Of a DNA stretch of 64,000 nucleotides, positions 7,596 through 16,239 are shown in pieces. A program made the position numbers and the translations under genes. The number at the start of each line of letters is the position of its first letter. Positions within the stretch are counted from its first letter, which is position 1. Source of the DNA: Rheinheimera sp. A13L (lineage in GTDB: Bacteria; Pseudomonadota; Gammaproteobacteria; Enterobacterales; Alteromonadaceae); assembly GCF_000217935.1 (NCBI RefSeq), contig NZ_AFHI01000023.1:124001-188000 (forward strand), written 5' to 3'. The notes beneath the pieces are model-generated. The model searched no databases and was not told where the DNA came from. It was given only the letters and a program-made list of their open reading frames with translations.

Positions 7596-9569
7596 ATGAG
7601 TCAGCTTTTTTCTTCGTCTTGCTCGGAACCCGAAGCAGAAATTGTCAGTGCCGCTATTTATCCGCCTATAGGGGTGATGAGGGTAGGCAATAGCCCAAAT
7701 GAGTTTTTTATCGGACCTGAAGTGAATCAACCTATAGCCCAAAGCCCAGCCTTTTATCGGGATGCAACCGGGGCGTTAAAACGCCAGGCGGCGCGTTTTC
7801 GCGTCTATGGTTTTGATGCTTCTGGTCAGGTGGTAAAAGAATTAACTGCAGACAATGCCAGCATAGAGTGGAGTGCTCGGGTGGCGAATCAAAAAGCCTC
7901 CTGGTATGAATTTCAATTGGCGCTGGATATTCCTGAAGCGGCAGAAGCCGATCCTTCGTTGTTGCGAAATGCTTTGGTTAAAGATCGCAGCACTTTATTA
8001 ATAGATGGTGGCGCCAATACGGTGTCTGGCAAACAGGTGGATGGCAGCAGCACTAAGTTTGTTGGCACTTTTACCGGTGTTTCTGTGTATCTGGGCGAAA
8101 TGCGTACCGATGACGAAGGGCGTTTACTGATGTTGGGTGGCCATGGCAAGTCGGCCAACCCTGAAGGTAAACCTGCTATTACCTTTGGTAATAATGAAGG
8201 CTGGTATGACGATACCTCGGACGGTCCTGTCACAGCGAAAGTGCACTACGGGGGGAAAGCTCTGCCTGTCAAACCAGCGTGGGTAGTCTGCGCGCCGCCT
8301 GACTATGCACCTATGCAAAAGTCGGTTCGCACTATGTGGGACTTAATGCGGGATATAGCTGTTGAAGCGGGGCAGTTGCCTATGCCGGGACGTCCGTCTT
8401 TTACTGATGATATCTTGCCCATTTTTCAGCGTTTAACTGATCTGCAATGGGTGAACGCCGGTTATGCCGCTGGTTTTGGCTGGAACAGCGCTTTTGATTT
8501 TACCTCCGAAGAGTGGATGAAACGTTTGTCTGATCCATCCAGCACCTGGCAGGAAGCGCGTCGCACTCTGGCGCATAATTTCCGTTCACTGGATACTGCG
8601 TTCAGCACACCGAATGGTCAGAGCAATACCCAAAGCTGGGATCCAAGTTTTGCCGCTGCTTCACCTCAGTTGTGGCCCTGGTTATATGGCGATGCGATGA
8701 GCGTCAGCGCCACGGCTTCACCTCGCCAGTTTGTGTCTTTAACTTCGTTGCAGTTGCGTGCTTTAGCTGACTGGGTAAATGGCAATTTTATTGCCGATTA
8801 TGAACCCCATAAGCTGCCGCCTCAACTTCTGGAGCAAGTGCCGCTTTGTGAGCAACCTGATATGTTAACCCGTGCCGCTATGGAGTTTTGTCTGGCTGAT
8901 GCCTTTCATCCCGGCTGTGAAATGACCTGGCCTATGCGCACTGCTGGTATGTATTCTGAAGCTTTTCGCTTGCGCCATGCTGAAGATACAGCGCCCACTC
9001 ATGGCATTAATTATGGCCCTGAAATGACATCGCAAATTGCATTACAAATCAACGGTCCTATCCGCAGTGGTCAGGTAGCAGGTGGTATTACCCGCTGGAT
9101 GGCTATTCCATGGCAAACCGACACCGCCAGTTGCCGTGATGGGTATAATCTGGCTTATGACCCATATTTGCCTACCTTCTGGCCAGCGCGTGTGCCTAAC
9201 AATATGCTGAATCAGGCTAATTACGCCAAAGTGATTAACGAAAGTTTACCTTTGCCTGAACGTCAGCAGGCCTTTAATGAGCGTGAGTTCTGGCTGGATG
9301 ATTTGCCTATAGGCCCATCCACCGACTATATAGCGCAAATTAACAGCATGATTGATCATTTTGCCGATCTGGCTGTGGTATTGCCACAAAGCAAAGCGGG
9401 CGTCAGCCATTTCCCGACCGTGATGCAAGTGGGAATGACACCGGATAAACCAGTGCGGTTGTTAAAAACCAAAGCGGATAAGCAAGAAGATTTAAAAGCA
9501 TTACCGCCACAGCAACGCAGACCGGATCTTAGTCAGACTGACAAAGCCAACAGATTACGCAAGCGCTAA
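7596..9569 (+). CDS. lodA: LodA-like quinoprotein amino-acid oxidase (CTQ cofactor)
   Basis: 657 residues of the LodA/GoxA family, which oxidise an amino acid (L-lysine at the epsilon amine, or glycine) and release ammonia and hydrogen peroxide; the peroxide gives antibacterial activity. The cofactor is made from one Cys and one Trp of the protein. Both are visible: Cys441 in FHPGCEMTWP and Trp506 in MAIPWQTDTASC. The N-terminal AAIYPPIGVMRVGNSP motif is also typical. No classical signal peptide is seen, as for known members. A good AAAGGA site precedes the ATG. Which amino acid is used cannot be read from the sequence. The modifying flavoprotein gene follows after 28 bases. Confidence 0.88.
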   Translation: MSQLFSSSCSEPEAEIVSAAIYPPIGVMRVGNSPNEFFIGPEVNQPIAQSPAFYRDATGALKRQAARFRVYGFDASGQVVKELTADNASIEWSARVANQKASWYEFQLALDIPEAAEADPSLLRNALVKDRSTLLIDGGANTVSGKQVDGSSTKFVGTFTGVSVYLGEMRTDDEGRLLMLGGHGKSANPEGKPAITFGNNEGWYDDTSDGPVTAKVHYGGKALPVKPAWVVCAPPDYAPMQKSVRTMWDLMRDIAVEAGQLPMPGRPSFTDDILPIFQRLTDLQWVNAGYAAGFGWNSAFDFTSEEWMKRLSDPSSTWQEARRTLAHNFRSLDTAFSTPNGQSNTQSWDPSFAAASPQLWPWLYGDAMSVSATASPRQFVSLTSLQLRALADWVNGNFIADYEPHKLPPQLLEQVPLCEQPDMLTRAAMEFCLADAFHPGCEMTWPMRTAGMYSEAFRLRHAEDTAPTHGINYGPEMTSQIALQINGPIRSGQVAGGITRWMAIPWQTDTASCRDGYNLAYDPYLPTFWPARVPNNMLNQANYAKVINESLPLPERQQAFNEREFWLDDLPIGPSTDYIAQINSMIDHFADLAVVLPQSKAGVSHFPTVMQVGMTPDKPVRLLKTKADKQEDLKALPPQQRRPDLSQTDKANRLRKR

Positions 9570-9597
9570 GCGGGCGAAGCAGGGAGAGGATCAAGAC

Positions 9598-10707
9598 ATG
9601 GATGATAACAAGCTGGCCAATAAAACCCAAATAGTGGTGTTAGGCGCAGGCATAGGCGGCTGTATTGCCGCCCTTGCTTTAGCGCCATTTTATTCAGTGG
9701 TGTTGGTGGATCTGCATTCTGTACCAAAAGAAAGGGTAGGTGAGTGTCTGGCTCCTGCCGCAGGGCGTATTTTGCATAAACTCAGGCTGTTGGAGCTGTT
9801 GAATGAAGGTCATTTAAACTCTCACGGCCTGTTGTCTTATTGGGGTACTGAAACACCTACAGTGGTTGATCAACTCGCCAATCCTGATGGGCATGGCTGG
9901 CATCTGGATCGGCAATTGTTTGAGCAGCAATTGCGTGAAGTGGTACAAATGCGAGGTGTGTCTTGTCTTTGGCCAGCACGTTTTGTCAAAAGTGAACAAA
10001 AACCGCAAGGCTGGTGTGTTGAACTGCAGCACAACTCGCAGCGGACAGAGGTTCATTGCCAACTGGTGATTGATGCCACAGGTCGTCATAGCAGTTTTGC
10101 CCGTGCGCAGGGGCAAAGCAGACAAAACTTTGATCAGCAGTTGTCGGTCTGGCTGACGGCTGCAGTAAAAGTTCGGAAGCATATCAGTGTGTTAAGTTCA
10201 GTATCAGTGGGCTGGTGGTACAGCGCGCCTTTACCTAAGTTGCCTTTTGAGCCTGATCTGCAGGCTCAAGCCGATTTCACCGGAACAGCAATTCAGGCCA
10301 GGCTTTTTGCCTTACAAATCCAGGCCAGTCAACTGGACAAAAACTTAAGCCAGTGCAGCCGCACCTTTTTAAAAGCAGCAGCCGAAGCGCCGGGCCTTGG
10401 TACTTTAGTGCAGCAGATCATTCCTGGCACTGAACAGCTGCATGCTGTGGTTGCAGCTAATTCGTCAAAACTATCAAAAGGCTGTGGAGAAGGCTGGTTT
10501 GCCATTGGTGATGCGGCTCTGAGTTTTGACCCCTTGTCGTCACAAGGCATCTTTAATGCGATGGCAACAGCCATGCAACTGGCTGATTTGTTGATTGAAC
10601 ATGGACTGCACTATCACAAAACTCCTGCTTTGTATCAGATGCAACTGGATAGTATCTGGCAACATTATGTGGATCACAAAAAACGCTTTTATGAAGTGGT
10701 GGAGTAA
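9598..10707 (+). CDS. lodB: LodB-like FAD-dependent maturation flavoprotein
   Basis: 369 residues. Residues 11-38 form an FAD-binding Rossmann motif (VVLGAGIGGCIAALALA, then VVLVDLH). The tryptophan-halogenase-like motif GECLAPAAG follows at about residues 49-57, and the second FAD motif is GWFAIGDAALSFDPLSSQGI near residues 299-318. LodB proteins are required to build the cysteine tryptophylquinone of their LodA partner. The adjacent position and shared direction behind the lodA-like gene support that job. GGGAGAGGA precedes the ATG. Length agrees with the family. Confidence 0.87.
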   Translation: MDDNKLANKTQIVVLGAGIGGCIAALALAPFYSVVLVDLHSVPKERVGECLAPAAGRILHKLRLLELLNEGHLNSHGLLSYWGTETPTVVDQLANPDGHGWHLDRQLFEQQLREVVQMRGVSCLWPARFVKSEQKPQGWCVELQHNSQRTEVHCQLVIDATGRHSSFARAQGQSRQNFDQQLSVWLTAAVKVRKHISVLSSVSVGWWYSAPLPKLPFEPDLQAQADFTGTAIQARLFALQIQASQLDKNLSQCSRTFLKAAAEAPGLGTLVQQIIPGTEQLHAVVAANSSKLSKGCGEGWFAIGDAALSFDPLSSQGIFNAMATAMQLADLLIEHGLHYHKTPALYQMQLDSIWQHYVDHKKRFYEVVE

Positions 10708-10821
10708 CGCAGAGCTGGTTTTAAATAAATGTTCTGATATGTAAGTCAAACCAATGAATTCTTACTATCAATCCCTTAGAATCTGAACAATTCACTAAAA
10801 GCATTGATGCTAAGAATTTTT

Positions 10822-11700
10822 ATGGCCTCTAAACTATTCACTACTAACTATAGGTTTTTATGTACTCTCACCAGTATTGCTTTGTTAACCGCCTGTCAGA
10901 ATGTTCAGGACAGTACTATAGCGCTGGACTCAGATTTTGAAAAAAACAGCAGCAAATATGAGCTAAAAAAGCCAGCCTGGCAATTTACTGAAAAGGCGTA
11001 TCAACAACAAATTGGGCAATTCAGTATTGCATCAACCCAGGTGAGTTGGCAAAACACCACTCAATCCAGCCCAGGCCTTATTAGTTCAGGCATCCCGGGT
11101 CAGCAACAGCAGCCAAAGAGCTTGTTAAACTTTATTCTGGACGACCTGACTGACAACCAAAGTGATTTTGTGAAGCAAATGGAAGAGACTGGCAAACGCG
11201 ATTTTGCCTTTGATGTCAACTTTGCAGGACAAACTTTGGTGCAAACTCACTGCCGTATTATGTACTTAAATGCGGTGACCGAATTTCGTAATTCTGAAAA
11301 CTCAGAGCAAGTAGTTTCCACAGATCAGCAACGAGAGCATAGTTACCTGGGGTGCAGTTTGAGCACGAGCAGTCAAAACTGGCAATTAGTAGTGGAAACA
11401 AAACACAATGCTCAGGCACGTATGCAACTACGATCGGACAGGCAAAGCTTTCAGATCAAAGCTGTGACCGATCGACTGGAGCTGATCAATAATCAATGGG
11501 TCCAGGGCCCGGGTTGGGCTCGGCAAATCACAGGCGTCATTATCAGCGCCAATCAACTGCAACAGGCCGCTTTAGCTTTTGAGGGCAAAGTGCCAAGACT
11601 TTGGGTTCATCAACAGGCCACTGATGCGGAGCAAGCTCTGATGATCGCCGCAAGTTACAGCCTATTGATGTACGATTGGCTGGATAACGAATGGCGTTAA
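10822..11700 (+). CDS. Predicted lipoprotein of unknown function
   Basis: 292 residues from the ATG at 10822. The N-terminus is a lipoprotein signal with lipobox LLTAC, so it is likely lipid-anchored in the envelope. An in-frame ATG lies 15 bases upstream (10807); neither start has a strong ribosome site, so the start is uncertain. The mature part is polar and Gln-rich with a FILDDLTDN segment, two cysteines (THCRIMYLN and LGCSLSTSS) that could pair, and a C-terminal helix ALMIAASYSLLMYDW. No family is recognised. It stands between the lodAB pair and the large regulated operon; no terminator is evident on either side. Confidence 0.7.
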   Translation: MASKLFTTNYRFLCTLTSIALLTACQNVQDSTIALDSDFEKNSSKYELKKPAWQFTEKAYQQQIGQFSIASTQVSWQNTTQSSPGLISSGIPGQQQQPKSLLNFILDDLTDNQSDFVKQMEETGKRDFAFDVNFAGQTLVQTHCRIMYLNAVTEFRNSENSEQVVSTDQQREHSYLGCSLSTSSQNWQLVVETKHNAQARMQLRSDRQSFQIKAVTDRLELINNQWVQGPGWARQITGVIISANQLQQAALAFEGKVPRLWVHQQATDAEQALMIAASYSLLMYDWLDNEWR

Positions 11701-11779
11701 AGCAAATTATTCGGTCCGGTGTTTTTTTTATCGCTGGATCAATTTTACTCATTTCAACATTTCTGCTTCCAGAAGTTTC

Positions 11780-11796
11780 CTTAAGTTTTCTTTAAG
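11780..11796 (+). promoter_or_regulatory. PmrA-type box upstream of the hemolysin/ligase/oxidase operon
   Basis: CTTAAG-TTTTC-TTTAAG: two half-sites of the (C/T)TTAA(G/T) form with exactly five bases between, the known PmrA (BasR) operator format. It lies 48-64 bases before the first gene of an operon that encodes an OmpR-type regulator. A matching site stands at 20285-20301. Confidence 0.6.
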
Positions 11797-11843
11797 CTTG
11801 TTGCCGCACACTGCCTGCTAAATCAGTATGCAGGAGTGTGCTT

Positions 11844-12536
11844 ATGTTGTCTTCTTATCAGTTCGACCCGTCTGTAGCTGTCAAGGTGTCAGTGCCGGAT
11901 ACCAAGGCACAGTTGCAGTTAGTGACAGCCTCAGACATGCAGCGTGCTTCTATTGAGCAGTTTATTGCCTCAGGTTTTGCTAAAGCGTATCAGGCCGATG
12001 TGCATAGTTTTATGCCAAATCTTTTTGGCGTAAGCAGAGCGGGTGAATGGCAGGCGGTGCTTGGATTACGTTGTGCTGCGCAAACACATTTATTTATCGA
12101 ACACTACCTGTCAGCTCCTGTTGAGCAGTTACTGGCCACTTATGGCATACATGCCGAACGTTCCCAATTGATTGAAATTGGTCACTTATATGCCATCAAC
12201 AGACAAAGCTTATTGCAGCTGTTTGTACTGATGGCTTATGCGCTGGACCAACTGAATTACCGTTATTTGTTATGTGCAGCCACTACCCAGGTGCGCGCTA
12301 TTTTAAGTCGTCATGGCATTGAGCTGACTGAACTTGGTGAGGCCAAAGCTGAAGCTTTAGGTAAAGATGCAGCCAGTTGGGGCTGCTACTACGATACCAA
12401 TCCAAAAGTTTGTGTGATGGATTTAGCAGCCGTGACCCGCCTTATTCACAGCGATGAAAAATTAACAGTGCTGGCGCATCAGCACTGGCCGCAGTTGCAT
12501 CAATTAGTGGCTCGTTTACCAGAAGGAGGTTGCTGA
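11844..12536 (+). CDS. Thermostable-hemolysin family protein (PF12261-type)
   Basis: 230 residues resembling the Vibrio 'thermostable hemolysin' family: RASIEQFIASGFAKAYQADVHSFMPNLFGV at the N-terminus, IEIGHLYAINRQSLLQLF in the middle and WGCYYDTNPKVCVMDL near the end. The family is thought to have a GNAT-like fold, so the name may mislead and an acyl-transfer role is possible. Start 11844 (ATG) is chosen because CAGGAG lies seven bases upstream; a GTG six bases earlier would be too close to it. First gene of a tightly overlapping four-gene series; the stop codon overlaps the ligase start (TGATG). Confidence 0.8.
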   Translation: MLSSYQFDPSVAVKVSVPDTKAQLQLVTASDMQRASIEQFIASGFAKAYQADVHSFMPNLFGVSRAGEWQAVLGLRCAAQTHLFIEHYLSAPVEQLLATYGIHAERSQLIEIGHLYAINRQSLLQLFVLMAYALDQLNYRYLLCAATTQVRAILSRHGIELTELGEAKAEALGKDAASWGCYYDTNPKVCVMDLAAVTRLIHSDEKLTVLAHQHWPQLHQLVARLPEGGC

Positions 12537-14023
12537 TGCGTATTGAATTACCAACAACGGCGGTACTACGCGATTTGGCGACAGGTTTGGTTTATTCACA
12601 AGCTCACATCAAAAAACACATGGCTATATGGCAGCAATTATTGCTGGGCTACGGCGCACAGCGTATTGCGTTGGCTGCGAATAGTTCTGCAGAGTGGGCC
12701 TTGTTGGATTTAGCTTGTCTGGATGCGGATTTACTTTTGGTGCCATTGCCTACTTATTTATCTGAAAGCCAGCTTGCCCATGTAATGACACAGCTGGAGC
12801 CTGATTTTTATATTTCAGACAAAGAGCAACAGGCAGCAGAATTTACCTTGCTGGAGCAAGTGGGCGATTTATTGCTGTATCGCCGTGAATTACAAAGCCC
12901 TGGCGCTGCTATTCCTGCCACTTGTCAGAAGATTACTTTTACTTCGGGTTCTACGGGTCAGCCAAAAGGCGTCTGTTTATCCGCGCAAAGTCAACTTGAT
13001 GTAGCGCACAGTCTGCTGGAACGCATAAACCAAGACGCGCCTAAGCATCTGTGTTTATTACCTTTAAGCACCTTGCTGGAAAATATCGCTGGTATTTATG
13101 CACCTTTATTGGCTGGTGGCGAAGTGCTTATAGCTCCTGACTTTTTGCGTGGTTTTAGCGGTAGTCAACTGACTAATCCACAGGCTTTGCTGGCGCTAAT
13201 CAGCAGCACAGCACCAAAAAGCCTGATTTTAGTACCTGAACTGCTGCAACTCTTGGTGATGGCACGTGCTCAAGGCTGGCAAGCACCAGAATCACTGGAG
13301 TTTATTGCCGTAGGTGGTGCTCATGTATCCGCCGCTTTATTGCAACAGGCTGCACGTTTGGGTTTACCTGTGTATCAGGGCTATGGCTTAAGCGAATGTG
13401 CTTCTGTGGTGGCTTTATCCAGTGTGGATGCCGGTCAAAGCACGGCTACAGAGCTGGAATTAGTGGGCCTGCCTTTGGCCCATCGCGATATCGAGATTAT
13501 CGATGGTGAAATTGTCGTTAAACAGCCATTTCTGGGTTATCTGGGCGATGCGGCGTCACTAAGCGATAAAGTCTTTACCGGCGATTTAGGTGAGCTGGAT
13601 AAACAAGGCCGGTTACGTATTCTGGGCCGTCGCAAAAACTTATTGATCTCAAGCCTGGGTCGCAACATCTCGCCTGAATGGCCAGAGGCATTATTGACTC
13701 AAAGCGGTTTAATTCGTCAGGCGGTTTTGGTGGGGGATGCTCAGCCTTATTGTGCGGCCTTGTTGTATCTGGCGGATCTCAAAGCGGTAGCGCAGTTGCC
13801 CGGTTATCTGGCTCACGTCAACCAGCAGTTACCGGATTACGCCCAAATCAAAGCCTATCAGCTGTTAACTCAACCTTTGTCTGTTGCCGACGGCACTTTA
13901 ACAGCCAATGGCCGGCCACGCCGTGCTGAAGTAGTTAAAAAATACCAAAGCGAAATCAATGATTTATTTTTTTCTAATGATGTAACAGGAGGATCCCATG
14001 AGTTTTTATCAAAGGCTCGTTAA
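12536..14023 (+). CDS. AMP-dependent acyl ligase (ANL superfamily)
   Basis: 495 residues with the ANL order: P-loop motif TFTSGSTGQPKGV, A5-type YQGYGLSECA, A7-type TGDLGELDKQGRL, and hinge GRRKNLLISSLG. It should activate a carboxylic acid, probably a fatty acid, as acyl-AMP. Oddity: the usual catalytic lysine near the C-terminus (GKPxR) reads NGRPRR, with Arg460 in that place. This may leave the adenylation half-reaction weakened or shift it to another Lys (KK at 468-469). Start 12536 follows a perfect AAGGAGGT five bases away and overlaps the previous stop. Its end overlaps the oxidase gene by 26 bases. Confidence 0.85.
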   Translation: MRIELPTTAVLRDLATGLVYSQAHIKKHMAIWQQLLLGYGAQRIALAANSSAEWALLDLACLDADLLLVPLPTYLSESQLAHVMTQLEPDFYISDKEQQAAEFTLLEQVGDLLLYRRELQSPGAAIPATCQKITFTSGSTGQPKGVCLSAQSQLDVAHSLLERINQDAPKHLCLLPLSTLLENIAGIYAPLLAGGEVLIAPDFLRGFSGSQLTNPQALLALISSTAPKSLILVPELLQLLVMARAQGWQAPESLEFIAVGGAHVSAALLQQAARLGLPVYQGYGLSECASVVALSSVDAGQSTATELELVGLPLAHRDIEIIDGEIVVKQPFLGYLGDAASLSDKVFTGDLGELDKQGRLRILGRRKNLLISSLGRNISPEWPEALLTQSGLIRQAVLVGDAQPYCAALLYLADLKAVAQLPGYLAHVNQQLPDYAQIKAYQLLTQPLSVADGTLTANGRPRRAEVVKKYQSEINDLFFSNDVTGGSHEFLSKAR

Positions 14024-14690
14024 TGCCACCGAACAAGAGCGGGCTTATTTACTGGATGCTCCGATGATCCGCCGCACTTTCGCCGGGGATTTTACCTTGG
14101 ATCACTACGTGGCTTTTTTAACTCAGGCCTATCACCACGTCAAACATACAGTACCGCTGCTGATGTCAGTGGGCGCTTTGTTACCAGAATCAAAAGAATG
14201 GCTACGTGAAGCTGTAGCCGAATACATTGAAGAAGAATTGGGCCATCAGGAATGGGTATTAAACGATATAGCAGCTTGTGGTTATGACAAAGAGCAGGCC
14301 CGTGCCAGTACTCCGGCTTTTGCCACTGAGCTGATGGTGTCTTACGCCTATGATTCGGTACGCCGTGTGAATCCTTTGTGCTTTTTTGGCATGGTACTGG
14401 TGCTGGAAGGCACCTCTATAGCTCTTGCTGAGCAGGCGGCCAGCAAAATAGCCGATACTTTGCAGCTGCCACCTAAAGCCTTTAGTTACCTGAATTCACA
14501 CGGTGCTTTGGATCAAGACCATATCAAGTTCTTTGAAAGCCTGATGAATAAGATCACAGAGCCAGCCGATCAGGCGTTGATCATTGATAGCGCAAAACGC
14601 TTTTTCCACTTATACGGCGATGTGTTTCGTAGCCTGGAACAACCTCATGGCCTGACTAAAAAAGTGCTGGTAGAGGAGGCAATAGCATGA
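13998..14690 (+). CDS. Heme-oxygenase-like diiron oxidase (TenA-like fold)
   Basis: 230-residue all-helical protein of the iron-containing redox enzyme family (HDO; relatives include UndA, SznF central domain, PvfB). Candidate iron ligands are visible: Glu80 and His83 in EEELGHQEW (ExxH), Glu137 in VLVLEGTS, and His168/His175 in the SHGALDQDHIKFFE segment with Asp174/Glu180 nearby. Such enzymes use dioxygen for N-oxygenation, desaturation or oxidative decarboxylation of acyl or amino substrates. An AGGAGG site lies inside the end of the ligase gene, and the stop overlaps the SDR start (ATGA), so translation is coupled on both sides. Confidence 0.8.
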   Translation: MSFYQRLVNATEQERAYLLDAPMIRRTFAGDFTLDHYVAFLTQAYHHVKHTVPLLMSVGALLPESKEWLREAVAEYIEEELGHQEWVLNDIAACGYDKEQARASTPAFATELMVSYAYDSVRRVNPLCFFGMVLVLEGTSIALAEQAASKIADTLQLPPKAFSYLNSHGALDQDHIKFFESLMNKITEPADQALIIDSAKRFFHLYGDVFRSLEQPHGLTKKVLVEEAIA

Positions 14691-15472
14691 GCTTGTTAGC
14701 AGGCAAAACTGTGCTGCTGACAGGCGCGACGGGCGGCATAGGTGCTGAAGTCGCCGGGCAGTTAAGCGGCGAGGGCGCACGGTTGATTTTAACCGGTCGC
14801 TCTGTTGAAAAACTGCGTGCGCTACAAAACCAGTTGGCGGCAGAAACTTTGGTGTATTGCTGTGATTTAACCAGCACAACAGAGCAACACGGCTTACTGC
14901 AATTTTGTCAGCAGCAAGGTGGTATTGATGTGCTGATTAACAATGCTGGGATCAGTCAGTTTGGTTTATGTCAGCAGCAGCAATTTAGCGACTTGGTCAG
15001 CATTAATCTGTTGGTGCCTATGCAGCTATGCCAGCTTTTTCTGCCTATGTTGCGTCAACACAAAGGGCAAATCGTCAACGTCGGATCAGCCTTCGGTAGC
15101 ATTGGTCATCCAGGCTTTACCGGGTACTGCGCCACCAAATTTGGTTTACGAGGTTTTACCGAAGCCTTGCAGCGTGAACTGACCGATAGCGGTATACAGG
15201 TGAAGTATTTTGCACCACGAGCGACAGAAACCGCTATTAACTCCAGCGATGTAGTGCAGCTCAATCAACAGCTTGGCAACAGTATGGATAGCCCTAAGTG
15301 GGTGGCAGAGCAGTTGGTTAAACAGCTGAAGTCGAACGAGCTGCGCCGTTTTCTTGGTTGGCCTGAACGGATTTTTGTTCGCCTGAACGGGGTGTTCCCG
15401 GCGCTGGTGGATATGGGGTTAAAAAGTAAATTAACACTGATTGAATTATTTGCAGTGGGCAAAAACCACTAA
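14687..15472 (+). CDS. Short-chain dehydrogenase/reductase (SDR)
   Basis: 261 residues, classical SDR: TGATGGIG cofactor loop at 13-19, CDLT at 59-62 (Asp60 follows strand 3), NNAG at 85-88, and the catalytic set Ser134, Tyr147 and Lys151 (YCATK). Basic residues after the second strand (TGRS) favour NADP(H). The C-terminal 60 residues with a hydrophobic segment (IFVRLNGVFPALVDMGL) resemble membrane-associated SDRs acting on lipid or ketoacyl substrates. Fourth member of the coupled series; overlaps the oxidase stop. Confidence 0.88.
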   Translation: MSLLAGKTVLLTGATGGIGAEVAGQLSGEGARLILTGRSVEKLRALQNQLAAETLVYCCDLTSTTEQHGLLQFCQQQGGIDVLINNAGISQFGLCQQQQFSDLVSINLLVPMQLCQLFLPMLRQHKGQIVNVGSAFGSIGHPGFTGYCATKFGLRGFTEALQRELTDSGIQVKYFAPRATETAINSSDVVQLNQQLGNSMDSPKWVAEQLVKQLKSNELRRFLGWPERIFVRLNGVFPALVDMGLKSKLTLIELFAVGKNH

Positions 15473-15482
15473 CGAGGTAGAT

Positions 15483-16130
15483 ATGAATAACGTATTGAAT
15501 AAATTAGTTTTAATTCCAGCTTTATTTTTAGTTCAAGTGGCACAGGCCGATGTACTGCAGGATATTAAGCCTTTGCAGGACCGCTGGGCTGAAGTGAATT
15601 ACGCTATGAGCGAAGAGCAGAAAGAAAAAGCTTTTCCAGAACTGGTCAACCAAGCCAATGCAGTGGTTGCGGCTAATCCAGAGAAAGCTGAAGCCTTGAT
15701 TTGGCGTGGCATTATTAAATCCAGTTATGCCGGAGTAAAAGGTGGTTTGGGTGCTATGTCGTTGGCTGAAGAATCTAAAGCTGACCTTGAAGCTGCGCTT
15801 AAAATGGACAGTCAGGCCTTACAAGGTTCGGCTTACACCAGTTTAGGTGTGCTGTACTACAAAGTTCCAGGCTGGCCTATTGGCTTTGGCAGCGATAAAA
15901 ATGCAAAAAAGATGCTGGAAAAAGCGCTGAGCATTAACCCTCAAGGTATTGATCCCAATTATTTTTATGCAGAATTTTTAACTGAAGAGCGCGACTATAA
16001 AACAGCCATGAGTTACATTGAAAAGGCAAAACAGGCTGCGCCTCGTCCGGATCGTCCAACAGCGGATCAAGGCCGGTTGCAGGACATCGCTGCACTGGAA
16101 GCCAAAGTAGCGAAAAAGCTAAAACGTTAA
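15483..16130 (+). CDS. Exported TPR-like protein
   Basis: 215 residues with a signal peptide (KLVLIPALFLVQVAQA, cleavage near ADVLQ). The mature protein is helical with TPR-like repeats: NPEKAEALIWRGIIKSSYAG, QALQGSAYTSLGVLYYKVPG, IDPNYFYAEFLTEERDYKTA. GAGG before the ATG at 15483 fixes the start; it begins 11 bases after the SDR stop and is therefore part of the same operon. It probably acts as a periplasmic scaffold or binding partner. The PGWPIGFGSDKNAKKMLEKAL segment is seen in relatives of TRAP-associated TPR proteins. Confidence 0.72.
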   Translation: MNNVLNKLVLIPALFLVQVAQADVLQDIKPLQDRWAEVNYAMSEEQKEKAFPELVNQANAVVAANPEKAEALIWRGIIKSSYAGVKGGLGAMSLAEESKADLEAALKMDSQALQGSAYTSLGVLYYKVPGWPIGFGSDKNAKKMLEKALSINPQGIDPNYFYAEFLTEERDYKTAMSYIEKAKQAAPRPDRPTADQGRLQDIAALEAKVAKKLKR

Positions 16131-16143
16131 TCTATAAAAGGTG

Positions 16144-16184
16144 TAGGGGCGGGGCTTGCCCCCGCCCGTATCAAATTTCAATCA
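16144..16184 (+). repeat. Dispersed GC-rich intergenic repeat, copy 1
   Basis: GTAGGGGCGGGGCTTGCCCC and the following CGCCCGTATCAAATT match 23996-24035 with one internal change. The core GGGC-TT-GCCC is self-complementary. It separates the TPR gene from the response-regulator gene and may act as a stem-loop in the transcript. Confidence 0.75.
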
Positions 16185-16239
16185 GATGCTGTTTAGGGGT
16201 TACCCCAGTTCAGATTCAGGTTCGAATACAGGGGCATGT

